Origin: Kingdonia uniflora
Lineage: Eukaryota; Streptophyta; Magnoliopsida; Ranunculales; Circaeasteraceae
NCBI GenBank assembly: GCA_014058105.1
Contig: JACGCM010000428.1
Location: forward strand, 620,001 to 684,000
DNA length: 64,000 bases
Direction: 5' to 3'
The notes below the pieces were generated by a model. That model was given only the letters and a program-made list of their open reading frames with translations, was not told the origin of the DNA and ran no database searches. Both the position numbers and the translations under genes were made by a program. Positions 12,850 through 25,119 of this stretch are shown here, piece by piece; the stretch's first letter is position 1, and each line of letters begins with the position of its first letter.

Positions 12850-13392
12850 GCTTCTGAGACGGTTAATTGGTGTATGCTCTATTGATTAGGTATGTCTCTT
12901 ACTTCCTCTTTACACTCTTTTGGTTAGATTATCACGGTGATATATGCTTAGTCAGATATGTTTTCTAATTCCGTGTTAGGATAGTTTAGTATAGTGTTTA
13001 CTTAAATTTACTTTCTTTCACGGGAGTTAACTATCGCATGCTCAGATAGAAAAGTACTCATTGATATTATACTTTAGGATACTTATAGAGACTTCGTACC
13101 TAATGTTATGTGAGGATCTGGCCTTCTTTATGAGCTTCGAGTGCTATGACATTTACTATTCTTTATGATCTTGTTGTTTGTGCTCTCATTTTGTTTCCTT
13201 ACCCACTTGTCAAATGGTACCATCAAAGTCAAGTTATACTAGTGAAACCTTCTTATTTTTATTCGAGGCAAAAAAGTGATTGTGTCCAACTAAATATATG
13301 ATAATAGGCATTCTTTTTCTTCACCCATTTTTAACCTTCGTTATTTATAACCTTAGTTTTATCCACTTGCAGCCCGTTGAGCCTTAAAATAT
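12850..13392 (+). other. Non-coding copia 3' region, left half
   Basis: T-rich sequence without an ORF. The phrase around 12860-12910 (tatgctctattgattaggta) resembles 12105-12160 just upstream of the RT remnant, suggesting a local duplication. The last five bases, aatat, are the target-site copy of the gypsy insertion. Confidence 0.6.
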
Positions 13393-13828
13393 TGATCCAG
13401 AAGGATCTGAAGAAGACATGAAGTTTTTCAAGTTTCTATTCGAACAGGATTGTTTCTGTTTGAATACATTTCTGCGTGAGGTATTTTATTCGAATAGATT
13501 TAATTCTATTCGAACAGAAACTGGTTTTGTTCGAACAGAGGTGCGATTCAGCCTTTTTCCTTTAGGCGTTGGTTATATTTTTGAGGGGTATTTTTGCTTC
13601 GAGATGCGTTCTTTTAGTATTTTAAGTTCTCTAGTATATAAAGGGGACTTAGGTTATTTCTTTTCTAGATTAGATCTAGAGAGAAATTCTAAGGAAGAAG
13701 CTTAGAGTTTAGAGTTTATTCATTATAATTACTTGATTTATACAATTGAATCTCTTATTTATCCCATCCAATTTGGCATTTTTCAAACTTTTCTACTAAC
13801 TAGAGCTTCTTAATTGTATTATGGATTA
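13393..13828 (+). repeat. 5' LTR of gypsy copy A
   Basis: It contains four TTCGAA hexamers at about 13438-13540 and a TATATAAAG TATA-like box at 13635-13643. It matches 29148-29597 and, inverted, 48757-49237, 51577-52025 and 30810-31274. Confidence 0.9.
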
Positions 13829-13830
13829 AG

Positions 13831-13840
13831 TGGTATCAGA
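13831..13840 (+). promoter_or_regulatory. Primer-binding site (initiator tRNA-Met)
   Basis: TGGTATCAGA two bases after the LTR end. Confidence 0.8.
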
Positions 13841-13877
13841 TTTCCAATTTTAATTCTCAGGAGGTTGATTGTGGTTT

Positions 13878-15240
13878 ATGGTCCCTACACGTGACCGTCT
13901 CAAGCAAACGAAGGAGAAGCTAGTGAGTATGTTGAAGATCCATCGGAAACCTAATTCAAAAAAGAAGGACAATTTGGAGATGGGCGATTCTGACGATCGA
14001 CTCACGGTTTTAGAAATGGCAGTTTCCGTTCTAACTTCTATTGTAGGGGAGTTGGTATAACAGTTGCACCTCACGAACCTCGCGAAGGCTTCTACTTCGG
14101 GGAAACGGCAAGGCCGCTCGAAGAAGAAAGGGGTTAAGGAGGGGGATGGTGAAAAGCGTACTACAAAGATCAATAGTGATTTTAGTGAAGCCGACTACGA
14201 CGAGGAGCAATCGGTTATTGGTAAGTCCACGAATCCTATGCATAATCTTCGTATTGGCTTTAAGATTGAAATTCTGGTATTCGACGGTTCGATCAATACC
14301 GAGATATTGGATAACTGGTTAGATAGGTTGGAAACTTATTTTTCAATTTACAAATACTTCAATGCTTAGTAAATTTGCTTTGTTATGTTGAAATTTGCAA
14401 GTCGTGCACTCACGTGGTAGAAATCTAATCGGAAACGCCACGATGTAGAAGATTTGGGTTGAAAAGAATTCGAGGTTTTAGTGCGAAAGCAGTTTTATCC
14501 GATTGGGTATGAGCAAGAGAGATGGTATAAATGGCACAATTTGCGCCAAAAGTTTGAGCAATTCATACAGGAGTACACTACGGGGTTTTATAACCAAGCG
14601 TTGGTTTTGGATATTGACGTGGATGAGTACGAAGTGTTTATGAAGTATACGTGGGGTTTGTCAGAGTCCATTAGGAGAGAGTTAAAACTTTTTACTGTGG
14701 CCAATATCGAGGACGCTACCGTAAAGGCAATTGCCATTGAAAGCAAGTAATTGAAGCGTGACAAAGAAGACGACAAAATCAAGTCGGGGTACAAGTCAAG
14801 TTAGAAACATGAACATAAGGGATAGGCCAATGGAGATGGGTCTTCGTCCAAGGAGTTTCATTGTAATCATTGTAAGGCGAGTAGGCATATTTCTGATTAT
14901 TGTTGGAAACTTCACCCAGGGCTTAGGCCGAAGGAGGAAAAGAGCAAGAAAGAGAGATATGCACTAGCCGCAGAGGTTGCTAACCTTTCAGATTTAGATA
15001 AACCGAATTCTAAGCTTATACTTATGTTTTAGCAGACTTTGCCTACCGAGGAGGAGAGTCGGGAAGAACTTTTTCATGTCAGTATTCAGGTGAAAAAGAG
15101 TTTAGTCAAGGCCATTATGGATCCGGGTAGTCAAAAAATTTTGATTTCTGAGACGCTGGTGAAGAAGATGGGTTTGATGACTACAGCACATCCAAGCCGT
15201 ATGGTTTAGGGTGGATTTAGAAAGATGCGGATTTGATGAT
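13878..15240 (+). pseudogene. Gypsy Gag and protease N-part, copy A, broken
   Basis: It starts at the ATG of MVPTRDRLKQTKEKL (13878). A linker leads to a Retrotrans_gag domain with GYEQERWYKWHNLRQKFEQF and a YTTGFYNQALVLDID stretch. A zinc-knuckle-like CNHCKASRHISDYC follows (the usual Gly before His is Arg), and then the aspartic-protease signature DPGSQKILIS near 15120. In-frame stops occur near 14058, 14367, 14748 and 15030. The protease is cut by the Tat insertion at 15361; its continuation resumes at 28465. Copy B has the same order with fewer stops in Gag. Confidence 0.85.
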
Positions 15241-15361
15241 CACAAAGCAGTGTACATTCAAGTTTACAATCACTGAAAGGTTTATTGACGAGGTGACGTA
15301 TGAGGTGGTTCCTTTGGATGTGTGTCAGGTCATCTTGGGTTGCCCTTATCTTTGGGACCGA

Positions 15362-16077
15362 TGTAGTACCCTACTCGTAGCCTTCGACAGTCAGTCGAAG
15401 CCCACTTCACAACCTACTCGAATGTATCGAAGCCCACTCAATCTCTAAAATAGACTCCCCAGAGATCTCTCAAAGACGAAGCTTCGACATCAGGCAAAGC
15501 TTCAAGAATGGATTAACGTGACACAGCAGAAATCCTTCGACCTCACTAACACACGACCGAAGCAAGATAAGACAGACAATCACCTCATCAGGACAGACGG
15601 CGCATTGATTGGCCCGTGCAGCTACAGTGACAGGTCCAACCACCGCGCCGTTTAGAGACATCATAAATAAATGTTGCAGTAACAGTACCGACATGATCGA
15701 CGCCCATAACTCGCCGGGATTTCCTGACAGTAATCATGTAAACCTGACCCACCCTTGGTGACTTAGCTCCCTATATCTCTATAAATAGAGGAGAAGGAAA
15801 ACCAAGGAGGGGTTAGAAAAATCATCTACAGCCCTTTGCATTTTACCTTCGACCACCCGGATACTCTGTACTCGAACTCTGTTATTTACTCTTCAGTAAT
15901 ACAATCTGTCTTAAAAAATCCTCATCAGAGGTCGTAGAGAGTCATATTTGGGCCTCTACGCAAGTATTTGTATATAGTTGGATCTTACTTTAAGTTATTT
16001 GTTTGCCTCCTTTGATTGAGGATCAATACTATGTTGTAAGAACCAACTTCACATCCGAACGAAATTAGGTCCCTACA
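15362..16077 (+). repeat. 5' LTR of the Tat element
   Basis: It starts TGTAGTACCC and ends CCTACA. A TATAAATAG box is at 15780-15788. It matches 27755-28464 with scattered, mostly transition differences and a small indel near 15847. Confidence 0.92.
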
Positions 16078-16078
16078 A

Positions 16079-16088
16079 TTGGCGCCGT
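16079..16088 (+). promoter_or_regulatory. Primer-binding site, tRNA-Asp type
   Basis: TTGGCGCCGT directly after the LTR. TGGCGCCGT is complementary to the 3' end of plant tRNA-Asp, as in many plant gypsy elements. Confidence 0.7.
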
Positions 16089-16162
16089 CTGTGCTTCCCA
16101 CCCTATCAATCTCCTTTCCTTCTTCCCCTCCTTTTGTTGCTCACTCCAACAGATTACCCTTA

Positions 16163-17660
16163 ATGGCCCCCATACGCCGTTCCAACTTAACTCAGGCATG
16201 CCACTCCATTGGCAGAGTCGCTGCCTAAATAGCCCTGCTATCCCAACAAGTCACTCAGGCAGAGGAGCGCCACCATAACCAACTAAACTAGGAGCGTGAA
16301 AACCACTGCTTGGCACTAGAAACTGAGCGAAATCGCCCTTGGATGATGAAAATAGACAAAACAGAGCAATCGACGAACTGTGCAATACCGTCCGAGAGCT
16401 ACAGAGATTATAGCCCTTGGAACCTGTTCGCCCGTCCCAGGCATCAGACCCATCACGCATCTCTGCTCGCGCCTGCCTAGGACCTTCACTAAACCTCGAG
16501 ATACCCCCCATTCACACCGGTGCTGAAGGTTTCCCTCGTATTATCCCCCCAACCGGCTTAATCCACCTCGGGATTCACCCCACAGAAGATTCTTCCGACT
16601 CAACCCTCCGCTCCTCCAGATACCCCAGACGTCGTCCTGCTCGGGAACGGCTCGACGAACGCAGTGTTGATTTTATGTCACACACTCGACCTCACAACCT
16701 TCAAATTCATCAATCTCTCCCACGTCCTGCGCATGTTACACAGCCGGACCTCGACCACAAAATACAACCCGTTATTCGCGTCAACACGAGCCCCGCCACA
16801 AACTTCTGGAGCCGCCTCAATAACCCAATCTGCCCCAAACTTTTGGCTATCAAAATACCCTCCAACTTTTGTTCCCCCAAACTCAGCAAATACCGTAACA
16901 CAGACCCTAAATCCCACATCCCCGAATTCTAAAACTCCCTGAGCCTCTACTCTACGGCTGACTACCTATTATGTCGCCTTTTTATAACGAGCCTTACCGA
17001 TAAGCCCCTTCAACAAAGACAAAGAGGTCAGAGTTGACGCTTTCTTCAATTTCAAAAAATCTGGCAGTGAGACCATCGAAGCCTTCACCAGAAGATTCCT
17101 CGGTGAATCCCAAAAATTTAAAAATCTCGACTGTTCGAATGCTATTTTGGCATATTCAAATGCCCTACCCGACCACAGCCGAGTAAAAGAGCACCTAGTC
17201 CACCATAAACCAAAAATATTCGAAGAGATGTTCTCGAAAGTCAACGGCTATATTAATCTCGAACGCCTCCAAGAGTCCCGCAAACAGAGCCAACCTTCGT
17301 AAACAGCAAACTTCAATAAACCTCGGCAACACCCCCACCATGCTCTCGCACCCCTGATCGCTCCTGTCTCACATGATACTGAGAGCCGCAAACGCCCCAA
17401 CATTGATAACAGCACCGAAGCTCGCAAGAAGCGACCAAAGCCTATTTTACCTACACTCACTGCCCCCCTCAACACCCTTCTACCACACATATAGGCAGAC
17501 CCCATTTGGCGCATCCCTTACCCCATCTAAGTCAGACCAGGCAAACCTTACTGGGCCAACCATAAGTGCAACTGTCACCATACCAATAAGTGCTTCACCC
17601 TTCAACGCTCCCTTGAACTTATTTTCAGAGCAGGACGTTTGTACTAGTATATTACAAATC
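16163..17660 (+). pseudogene. Tat-lineage Gag, broken
   Basis: It starts at MAPIRRSNLTQACHSIGRVA (16163). A proline/serine-rich N-terminal part (to about 16940) has in-frame stops and shifts. The conserved capsid segment lies at about 17030-17290: VDAFFNFKKSGSETIEAFTR, then LPDHSRVKEHLV and VNGYINLERLQESRK, a pattern of Tat Gag. Near 17570-17650 is a degenerate knuckle-like HHTNKCFTLQRSLELIFRAG, where Tat elements usually have HDTEDC followed by a LIRxGHL helix. It is non-functional as it stands. Confidence 0.78.
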
Positions 17661-17879
17661 TTTCGAGCTACCTCGATGGGTCCTACCTCAAATCACTATC
17701 CACCCCTACTACTGAACAAGCTGAAGTGCACATCTATAGACTTAAGTTGATCGAAGTTAACAACATAGACAGTGAACATTCCAAGAATAAACGAAATCTC
17801 CTACGCTTCTGCCAGAATCAAGCCGTCACCCTCGACTCGAAGGTATCTCTTTCATCGACTATGACACTTTACACGTTCG

Positions 17880-20800
17880 TTTCCCCCATTCTGATCCATT
17901 AGTTATCATGATTAAGATTGAGAACCTTGTCCTCTATACAATGCTCGCAGATACTGGGAGTGCAACCGATGTCATTTTACTCCAAACAAACAATCCAAAC
18001 CATGAAGAAAACAGACCTCATAACCACTGCCAATATCAAACTAAAAGGTTTCAATGGATCAACAGAAGTCGCCGTTGGCCGTATCAGCCTACCCGTCACT
18101 ACAGGCCCCATTACCCTTCAAACCAACTTCATCGTCATTGACAAGAAGACTGAATACCTCGGTATACTCAGAAAAAATTGGCTTCACGCCATACGAGCTA
18201 TACCTTCGACCTACCATCAGACCCTTCGATTCAGCAATCACGAGGGTACTTGGAACTTGAAAGGCTCCCAACGCCTTGCCCGCTCCTGCGAGCACCCAGA
18301 GATCAACCAAACCTAAAAATTCTTAACCGCCCATAGCAATCACAACATCTTTCTATCCCCTCGACTTTGACAGATACCACCTCATCCATCGAACCCACTG
18401 TTTATATCGCACTCGACGGTTCTGGTCGGGGAACATTTATCGAAACCTTCCTCAATGAGTCAGAGCGCCTCAAACTTTCCGATTTCCTTCGAACAAACAA
18501 AGACATCTTCGCCTGGACATTTTAAGAAATGCCTGGTGTCGACCACAGCCTGGCCTGCCATCGCCTCGATCTCATTCCCCAAACTCAGCAGTAAAACAAA
18601 AGAAGCGTACACTGACACCACGACTTCGAGAAGCCATGAACCTCGAAGTAGACAAGCTCATTGTTGTAGTCTTTATCAGAGAAGTGAAATATGCATACTG
18701 GATATCAAACATTGCAGCAGTTCCCAAGAAGAATGGCAAGATCCGAATCTGCGTTGACTTCACAGACCTCAATAAGCATACACCGAAGGACAGTTTTCCC
18801 CTCCCAACTATCTCAGCACTCCTCGACGCCACTGCTGGACATGAGCGCCTATCCATGATGGACGCAGCTTCAGGCTACAACCAGGTACCCCTCCTACCCG
18901 AAGATCAACTTAAAACTTCATTTATAACTGAACAAGGCCTTTACTGTTTCAATGTTATGCCCTTCGGCCTTAAAAATGCCGGTGCCACCTACCAACGCCT
19001 TGTTATAGCCATGTTCAAACCCTTGCTTGGCAAATCTGTCGAAGTCTATATCGACGATATGTTATGCAAGAGCCTTAAGAAAAACACCCATATCCAAGAC
19101 CTCTCAGAAATCTTCTCGATACTTCACACATATAATATGAAACTCAACCCAGACAAGTGCCAGTTTGGCGTGTCATCCGGAAAAAATTTGGGTCACCTTA
19201 TCAGTAAACGCGGGATAGAGATTGACCCTAACCACATTCGAGCCCTCATAGACATGCCTTCGCCCCAAACCAAGAAAGACGTCCAAAAAGTTGCGGGCAG
19301 GATAACAACCCTCAATCATTTTATTTCCAAATCCTCAGATCGATGTGCCTGGCTCTTTTCCCTCTTACGCGATCAAGACGTCCACAAAGCAAAAAAGAAA
19401 TTCAATCCCGAGATCGATTGGACCCCTGAGTGTAAATAAGCCTTCCTTGAACTCAAAACTTATCTTGGCCATCCAGCAATCATCAGCACCCCTATCGAAG
19501 GCAAAATACTCTCTTTATACCTTGTAACCACAGAAACCTCTCTCAGTTCAGTGCTCATTCAACTTGATTCCAACATCGAAAAACCTGTATATTTCATCAG
19601 CAAAACCATAACCCCCGCAGAAACTCGATATTCAAAACTTGAGCGCTTACTCCTCACACTTGTCTATTCAGCTCGTAAGCTCAAACCATATTTTAAGGCC
19701 CATCCCATTCATGTTATTACCAGTTATCCCCTTCAAGAGGTACTTAGCAAAAAAGAAAAATCCAGACGAGAGCAACAGTGGTCAGTATACCTTGGCGAAC
19801 ACAACATTACCTTCGAGAATAAAATATCCCAGAAATGCTAAGCAATAGCAGACTTTCTAGCTGACTTCCCGATCGAAGAGGATTTATCAGAAGATCAACC
19901 CAAGATAGTAGATCCCTAGGACCATCTCACTGGCTGGCGTTTATTCACAGACGGATCAGCAGGACCTAATGGCCCAGGCATTGGTATTGTCTTGGTAACA
20001 CCCACTAATGACTGCATAGAGAAAGCTGTCAAACTGGCCTTTGAATTTTCTAATAACGAAGCAGAGTATGAATCCTTGATCCATAGCCTCGACCTCGCAC
20101 TCGACCTTGGCATTCCCAAGCTTGTAGTCTTTACATATTCCCAACTCGTCCAGAGACATTACACAGGAGAAAACCAAGTTAACGGTCGCATGGCTGACTA
20201 CGCTCTCTTTGTGCAACAACGCATGGACCGGTTCCCCGAAAAATCCACAATTACACATTACACACAAGGAGAAAATTGACATGCAGATGCCCTCGCCTAC
20301 ATAACAGCTATGCTCGGCCAATCAGAATCTCGGACACTCCGCATCGAAGTACTCGAACGCCCAAGTATCGACCAGATGGAAATCAATACCATCAATATTG
20401 GGGGCGAGAGTCACGATCCAGACGATTGATGAACACCGTTCTTCATTACCTCAACAACGCCACCCTCCCAGATGATCCCAAAGTCAAACGGTCCATGCTA
20501 GAAACTGCCGCAGATATACAATCCACAAAAACCAACTACATCGAAAATCTCCAAATGGCGTCCTCCTTCGATGCATATCTCAAGCCGAAGCCTCTCAAAC
20601 CTTAGCCGAACTTCACGAAGGAACCTACGGTGCTCATACTACTCGCCATTCTATGGCCCTTCGAGCTATTACCCAAGGATTATTTTAGACCGGTATGAAA
20701 AAACAAGCTTCCGATTACGCAAAACACTGCGAAAAATGTTAGCGTCACGCTCATGACATCCATAGCCCCACTCAAGACCTCCACTTCAGTCAAGTTTCCT

Positions 20801-21700
20801 GGTCATTCAAAAGATGGGCCATCGATCTCATTGTACCCTTTCCAAAAGCTTCAGGTAGTAGAAAAAACATCATCGTCGCAACCGATTACTTCACAAAATG
20901 GGTCGAAGCGGTACCTCTATGCCGAACCAAAGAAGAAGAAGAAGTTATCAAATTTTTATGGGAAAACATCATCACTCGCTTCGGCTGTCCCCATATGATT
21001 CGTTGCGACAATAGTCCCCAATTCGTTGGCAACAAAGTCAGAAACTTCCTCAAAAAATACAACATCATCCTCTCACCCTCCACACCTTACTATCCCCAGG
21101 GAAACGGTCAAGTCGAAGCATTTAACAAATCGTCGATGGTCTTAAGAAAAGAGTCGATACAAATAAATGACGATAGGTTCAAGAGTTACAATACGTCCTC
21201 TGGGATTATCGCACAACCCTAAGGAAATCTACAGGATGTACCCCTTTTCTCCTAACATATGGAACCGAAGCTGTATTACCAACCCAATTCGAAGTACCCA
21301 CTCAAGACCCTAACCTCCCAGACGAAGATAATGAGTTCGAACTTGCTTATAACATGTTATTGATCGATGAAACCAGAGATCGAGTTATCGCTAACCTTGG
21401 TCGGTACCACACATCACTTCAGAAATCTTACAACAAAAGAGTTTGACCACGGAATTTCAACATTGGAGATCTGGTACTTCGACGTGTCAATCAATCTTCG
21501 TGACCTCGAAATGTTTGCAAGTTAGCCGAATCATGGGAAAGACCATATGTTGTATATGATAAAACAAACAAGGGTTCTTATTACTTAATGAGGGAAGACA
21601 AAGAGCCTCTACCAAACCCCTGGAATACAATGTAACTGGTCTCCTATAACAGGTCATATATCCAACCATGTACAACTGATGTAATCCTGAACATTCAATA
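17880..21700 (+). pseudogene. Tat-lineage Pol: protease, RT, RNase H, aRNase H, integrase (broken)
   Basis: Domains in order. Protease with LADTGSATDVIL near 17945, then NWLHAIRAIPSTYHQT near 18175. RT in a clean frame at 18636-19439: VPKKNGKIRICVDFTDLNKH, MPFGLKNAGATYQRL, and the active-site motif YIDDM near 19050. Gypsy RNase H follows a TAA at 19437, with FISKTITPAETRYSKLE. An archaeal-type RNase H, a Tat hallmark, lies at about 19925-20290: LFTDGSAGPNGPGIGIVL, NNEAEYESL and a final (H)ADALAY. Integrase lies at about 20640-21500 with HCEKC in the zinc site and a DDE triad in WAIDLIVPF, RCDNSPQF and GQVEAFNK. A C-terminal GDLVLRRV segment follows near 21470. Stops and frameshifts separate most domains, so the copy is inactive, but the RT core is well preserved. 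Confidence 0.9.
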
Positions 21701-21759
21701 AACAAGTTTTTTAACCCTTACTTTGTCTCCTGCTTCATTTTGAATTTCTAGATTTAACT

Positions 21760-22500
21760 CAGGTATCATGTCAACCTTCGACCCGACTGATAATTGGGGG
21801 CGATCTTGAATTGCTCACGCTCCCAAATTTGAGCAAACTTGAGGGGCAAGAATGGTCGAAAGGCCGGACCCTCGGGGATGCATTGGGGGTGACCAGATAT
21901 TGCTTCACTGTGGCTTAGGCCTTCAAAGTCCAGTCCTTTTCTTGATTGACCCTCGGCATAACGTCCACCCTCTCCCCGACTGATACTTGGGGACGATCTT
22001 GAATTGCTCAAGTCTCCAATTTCGAGAAACTCGATGGGCAAGGATGATCGAAAGACCGGACCCTCGGGGATGCATTGGGGGTGATCAGATATACTTCGTC
22101 CAGGCGCTAAAACCATCAAAGTCCAGTCCTTTTCTTGGTTTACCCTGAGTATCATGTTCACCTTCGCCCCGACTGGTACTTAGAGACGGCTTTGAATTGT
22201 TCAAGTTTCCAACATTCGAGAAGACTCGAGGGGCAAGGATGGTCAAAAGACCGGACCCTCGGGAATGCGTTGGAGTCGATCAGATATTACTTTGTTGTGG
22301 CCTAGGCCATCGAAGTCCAATAAATTTTTGGTTTTCCTCTACGTATCACGTCCCCTCAGCCCGACTGATACTTGGAAGCGACCTGGAAATTTTTCAAAAA
22401 TTTCAACATCATTGTGGCTTCGGTCTTCGATGTCAAGAAAAACATTCCAAGTTTGATCTATACATCGTCGACACTCCCCTGGTTTCGATCACATTACTGT
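21760..22500 (+). repeat. 193-bp tandem repeat in the Tat 3' region
   Basis: The phrase CCCGACTG(A/G)TA followed by GGACCCTCGGG recurs. Repeat starts (CCGAC) fall at 21783, 21976, 22169 and 22361, giving spacings of 193, 193 and 192 bp. There are three full units and a partial fourth. Tandem repeats in the 3' region are known for Tat/Ogre elements and can seed satellites. Confidence 0.88.
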
Positions 22501-22962
22501 CATTCATACAGACCAAATTTCTACTCAAACAGATCCAATTTCTACACTTCCAAACAACAACCGTATACAAAAATACTATCTACAATTTTATCAATTACAG
22601 AGCACATTCAACATATTATCCATCAGAGGAACAGTTACAGTACAATTTAAAGACCAATCATCAAGAGTCCAAAACAAGCAAACTCAACAGAATGTGCATT
22701 CAAATTCCAATAATTCAAGGTTAGAGCACAATTATACAATCCATCAGCAAATCATATATCAAATCAGAAGCTTAGAATCAGAATGTTCATAAAATACGCA
22801 TCAATATGTTCAGCATCAATTTCAGGAGTTCAAACAGATAACAAAAGCACAAACAACCTACCGAGTTTAGAGACCAACAGAAAACAACAACATCGTTCAA
22901 AATATTACAACTCAAACATTTTAATCAATAGAATAAGAAATGTCATCCTAACCTCATATACC

Positions 22963-25119
22963 TCATACCGACGCGGTTACGCTTTCCTGCTCCACAGCTC
23001 CCCCAACAACTTCATTCGAATCTCCAACGACCAAACCACCAACAGTACTACCAATGGGCGCTCCAACAAGCGAAGTATCTGCATCACCCCCAATAGTTCC
23101 AACTGCTTCTTCAGCAATGTTCGCCTCTCCTCCCTTCATCTGCAAATCATCCCCTTCAACAAGTTCCGGAGACACAGGATAAGGCTCCAATGTCTCGGGG
23201 TCATACCTCTTATCATCTATAAAGTTTTTCAACTTAACATTCGTTTTGCATTCGCCATCATACTACGGCTGGAAAGTCACCTTCTGCTCAGCTTTCTCCC
23301 TCTCACACACCATAAGCTTCGCAGACCACTCTCACTCTAGCCTCGATCACTGCAGCTTGAGCCTCTCGTCATAAGAGTCAGTAAGCACCCCCAGATCCTG
23401 CTTCAACTTTCTGACTTCAGACACCAGTGAAGCCTCTTTCCCACGAGAAAGATTCAGATTGTCCTTTGTTGCTTCAATTTTGCCTTCACTGCCTTCATTG
23501 CCTTGCTGCAAGTCTACACCCAAGCATCCGTCTGCTAAAATTTTCAAGAAATCAGTGCAACTCAAAACTCGAAGAATTTTCAAGAAATCGTAAAATACCA
23601 CAACAACAAGCCGCGTATAGTTACCTGAAACATGTGTTTCTTTATCTCCTTCAAAGCCTCATCTGGTTCATCTTCCCAGAGCTCGACCATCAAAGCCTGC
23701 TTTGCCACAACCTGCTCCTGTTGCTTAACCTCCATCATCTCTTCATCTTCATCCAGTGTATCATCCTCCCCCAACACCTTACGCCTCTTGCGTTGGCCAG
23801 CCTTCGATTGCTGCACCTTCAAAGCTTCGGGGACTACCGGGCTTTTCCCCTTCTCAGTTTGAGCTGCTACTGCCCTCGGCCTCAACTTTGGCATATCTCC
23901 TGCCACTTCGGGCACTGGAATTGCTGGCTTTGAACCCCTCCGCGATCTCGGTACAAATTGGTAATTTCTTGGAAACTCTTCCCCTCCCATCTCTTTTTGC
24001 CCCTTTGAAGCACCTTCACATTTCTTTCTCTTTGGCAGCTTAGACGTAGCGGGTACGTCTCGAAGCAGGGAATCCACCTTCTTCCTCCTTTGCCTTTTGA
24101 TTTTAAGATTGTCAAATACAGAATTTACCCAGTCTTCACTAGCTTCGAGCATCGTATCAATATAATTTACTGGATTATCCCAAGACAAACTCTCCGGACC
24201 TGTAGATTAAAACAAGAACACAGTTATCACTTATCTCAGATACACATCAACAATAACCCTTCGACAGTAAACTTACTTTCGTTATATACCCTATGATGTA
24301 ATTTATACGGGTCATCTTTCTCTACATTCTCATAGTTACCCCTTACTATCAGTAAATCTTTATTCTACCCTCGGCCTGTCGAGCACAGGACAAAGAACCA
24401 AGGTTTCTCTGGGTGACATTGGATGTGGTAGGTCCCCGGGTTCTGACTAGCCTTTCTCGAGTAAAAGGTGATGATGTCAAACCACTTAATCAAACCTCGA
24501 CCTTCACTAGCCAGTTTTACATTCATCCCCTCTACAACCATCATCATCTCATAAAAATTACCGTTCATCTGCACTAGAGCCACTCCCCAGAAATTTAATA
24601 CTTCTTTCACCAGTCTTTGGAGAGGAAGCTCCAGTCCTAATCGAATTTGGCCTCTATAAGCCAAAATCCCTTCCCCATGATCCGATTTGAAGGTCAACCC
24701 CGCCCCTGCAACACTCAGATACACCCCTACCTTCGAGAGTTCTAATTTGGCAGCGAACCGATCTAACCTAATCCTCTCTTTAGGTGAAATAGCACCTTCG
24801 ACCCTATCCGACTCAGTCGAATCCCCACTATCTTCACTTTGTACCCTATCTCCCCCTCCACCACCAGAAGGCCCTATATTACCCCCCTCCCCACATACTG
24901 CTTCATCTTCATCACTATCTTTGTAACTATCGTCCTTCGACGCCTCAAAACCAGAACCTCCTCAGCCAGTATAACCATTGACAATGGAGCCTCAAATACA
25001 ATATCTAACACTTCTACATCACTATCCTCATCCATTGGGGCTCGACCAGAAACACTAGTTTCAAATTCTTCGAACTCCTCATCTATCAGTCTCCGTCTCG
25101 AAACCCGAAGGTTACGCAT
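22963..25119 (-). pseudogene. Antisense gene of the Tat element (putative gypsy-type transposon domain)
   Basis: Several frames on the - strand line up into one gene-like series. An acidic N-terminus starts at 25119 (MRNLRVSRRRLIDEEFEEFE). A conserved domain at 24724-24365 (VYLSVAGAGLTF, LELPLQRLVKEVLNFWGVAL, KPWFFVLC) resembles the plant 'putative gypsy type transposon' family (PF04195-like). A basic and then acidic region lies at 24188-23580. A lysine/glutamate-rich segment of coiled-coil type follows at 23601-23347. A tail with NFIDDKRYDPETLEPYPVSP lies at 23232-22963. Introns may join them but I did not fix splice sites. Antisense genes in this position are known for Grande-type elements; their function is unknown. 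Confidence 0.7.

Noticed and set aside
22197..22724. 175-residue + strand frame
   Set aside because: Begins inside the 193-bp tandem repeat and runs into A-rich spacer; no domain visible.
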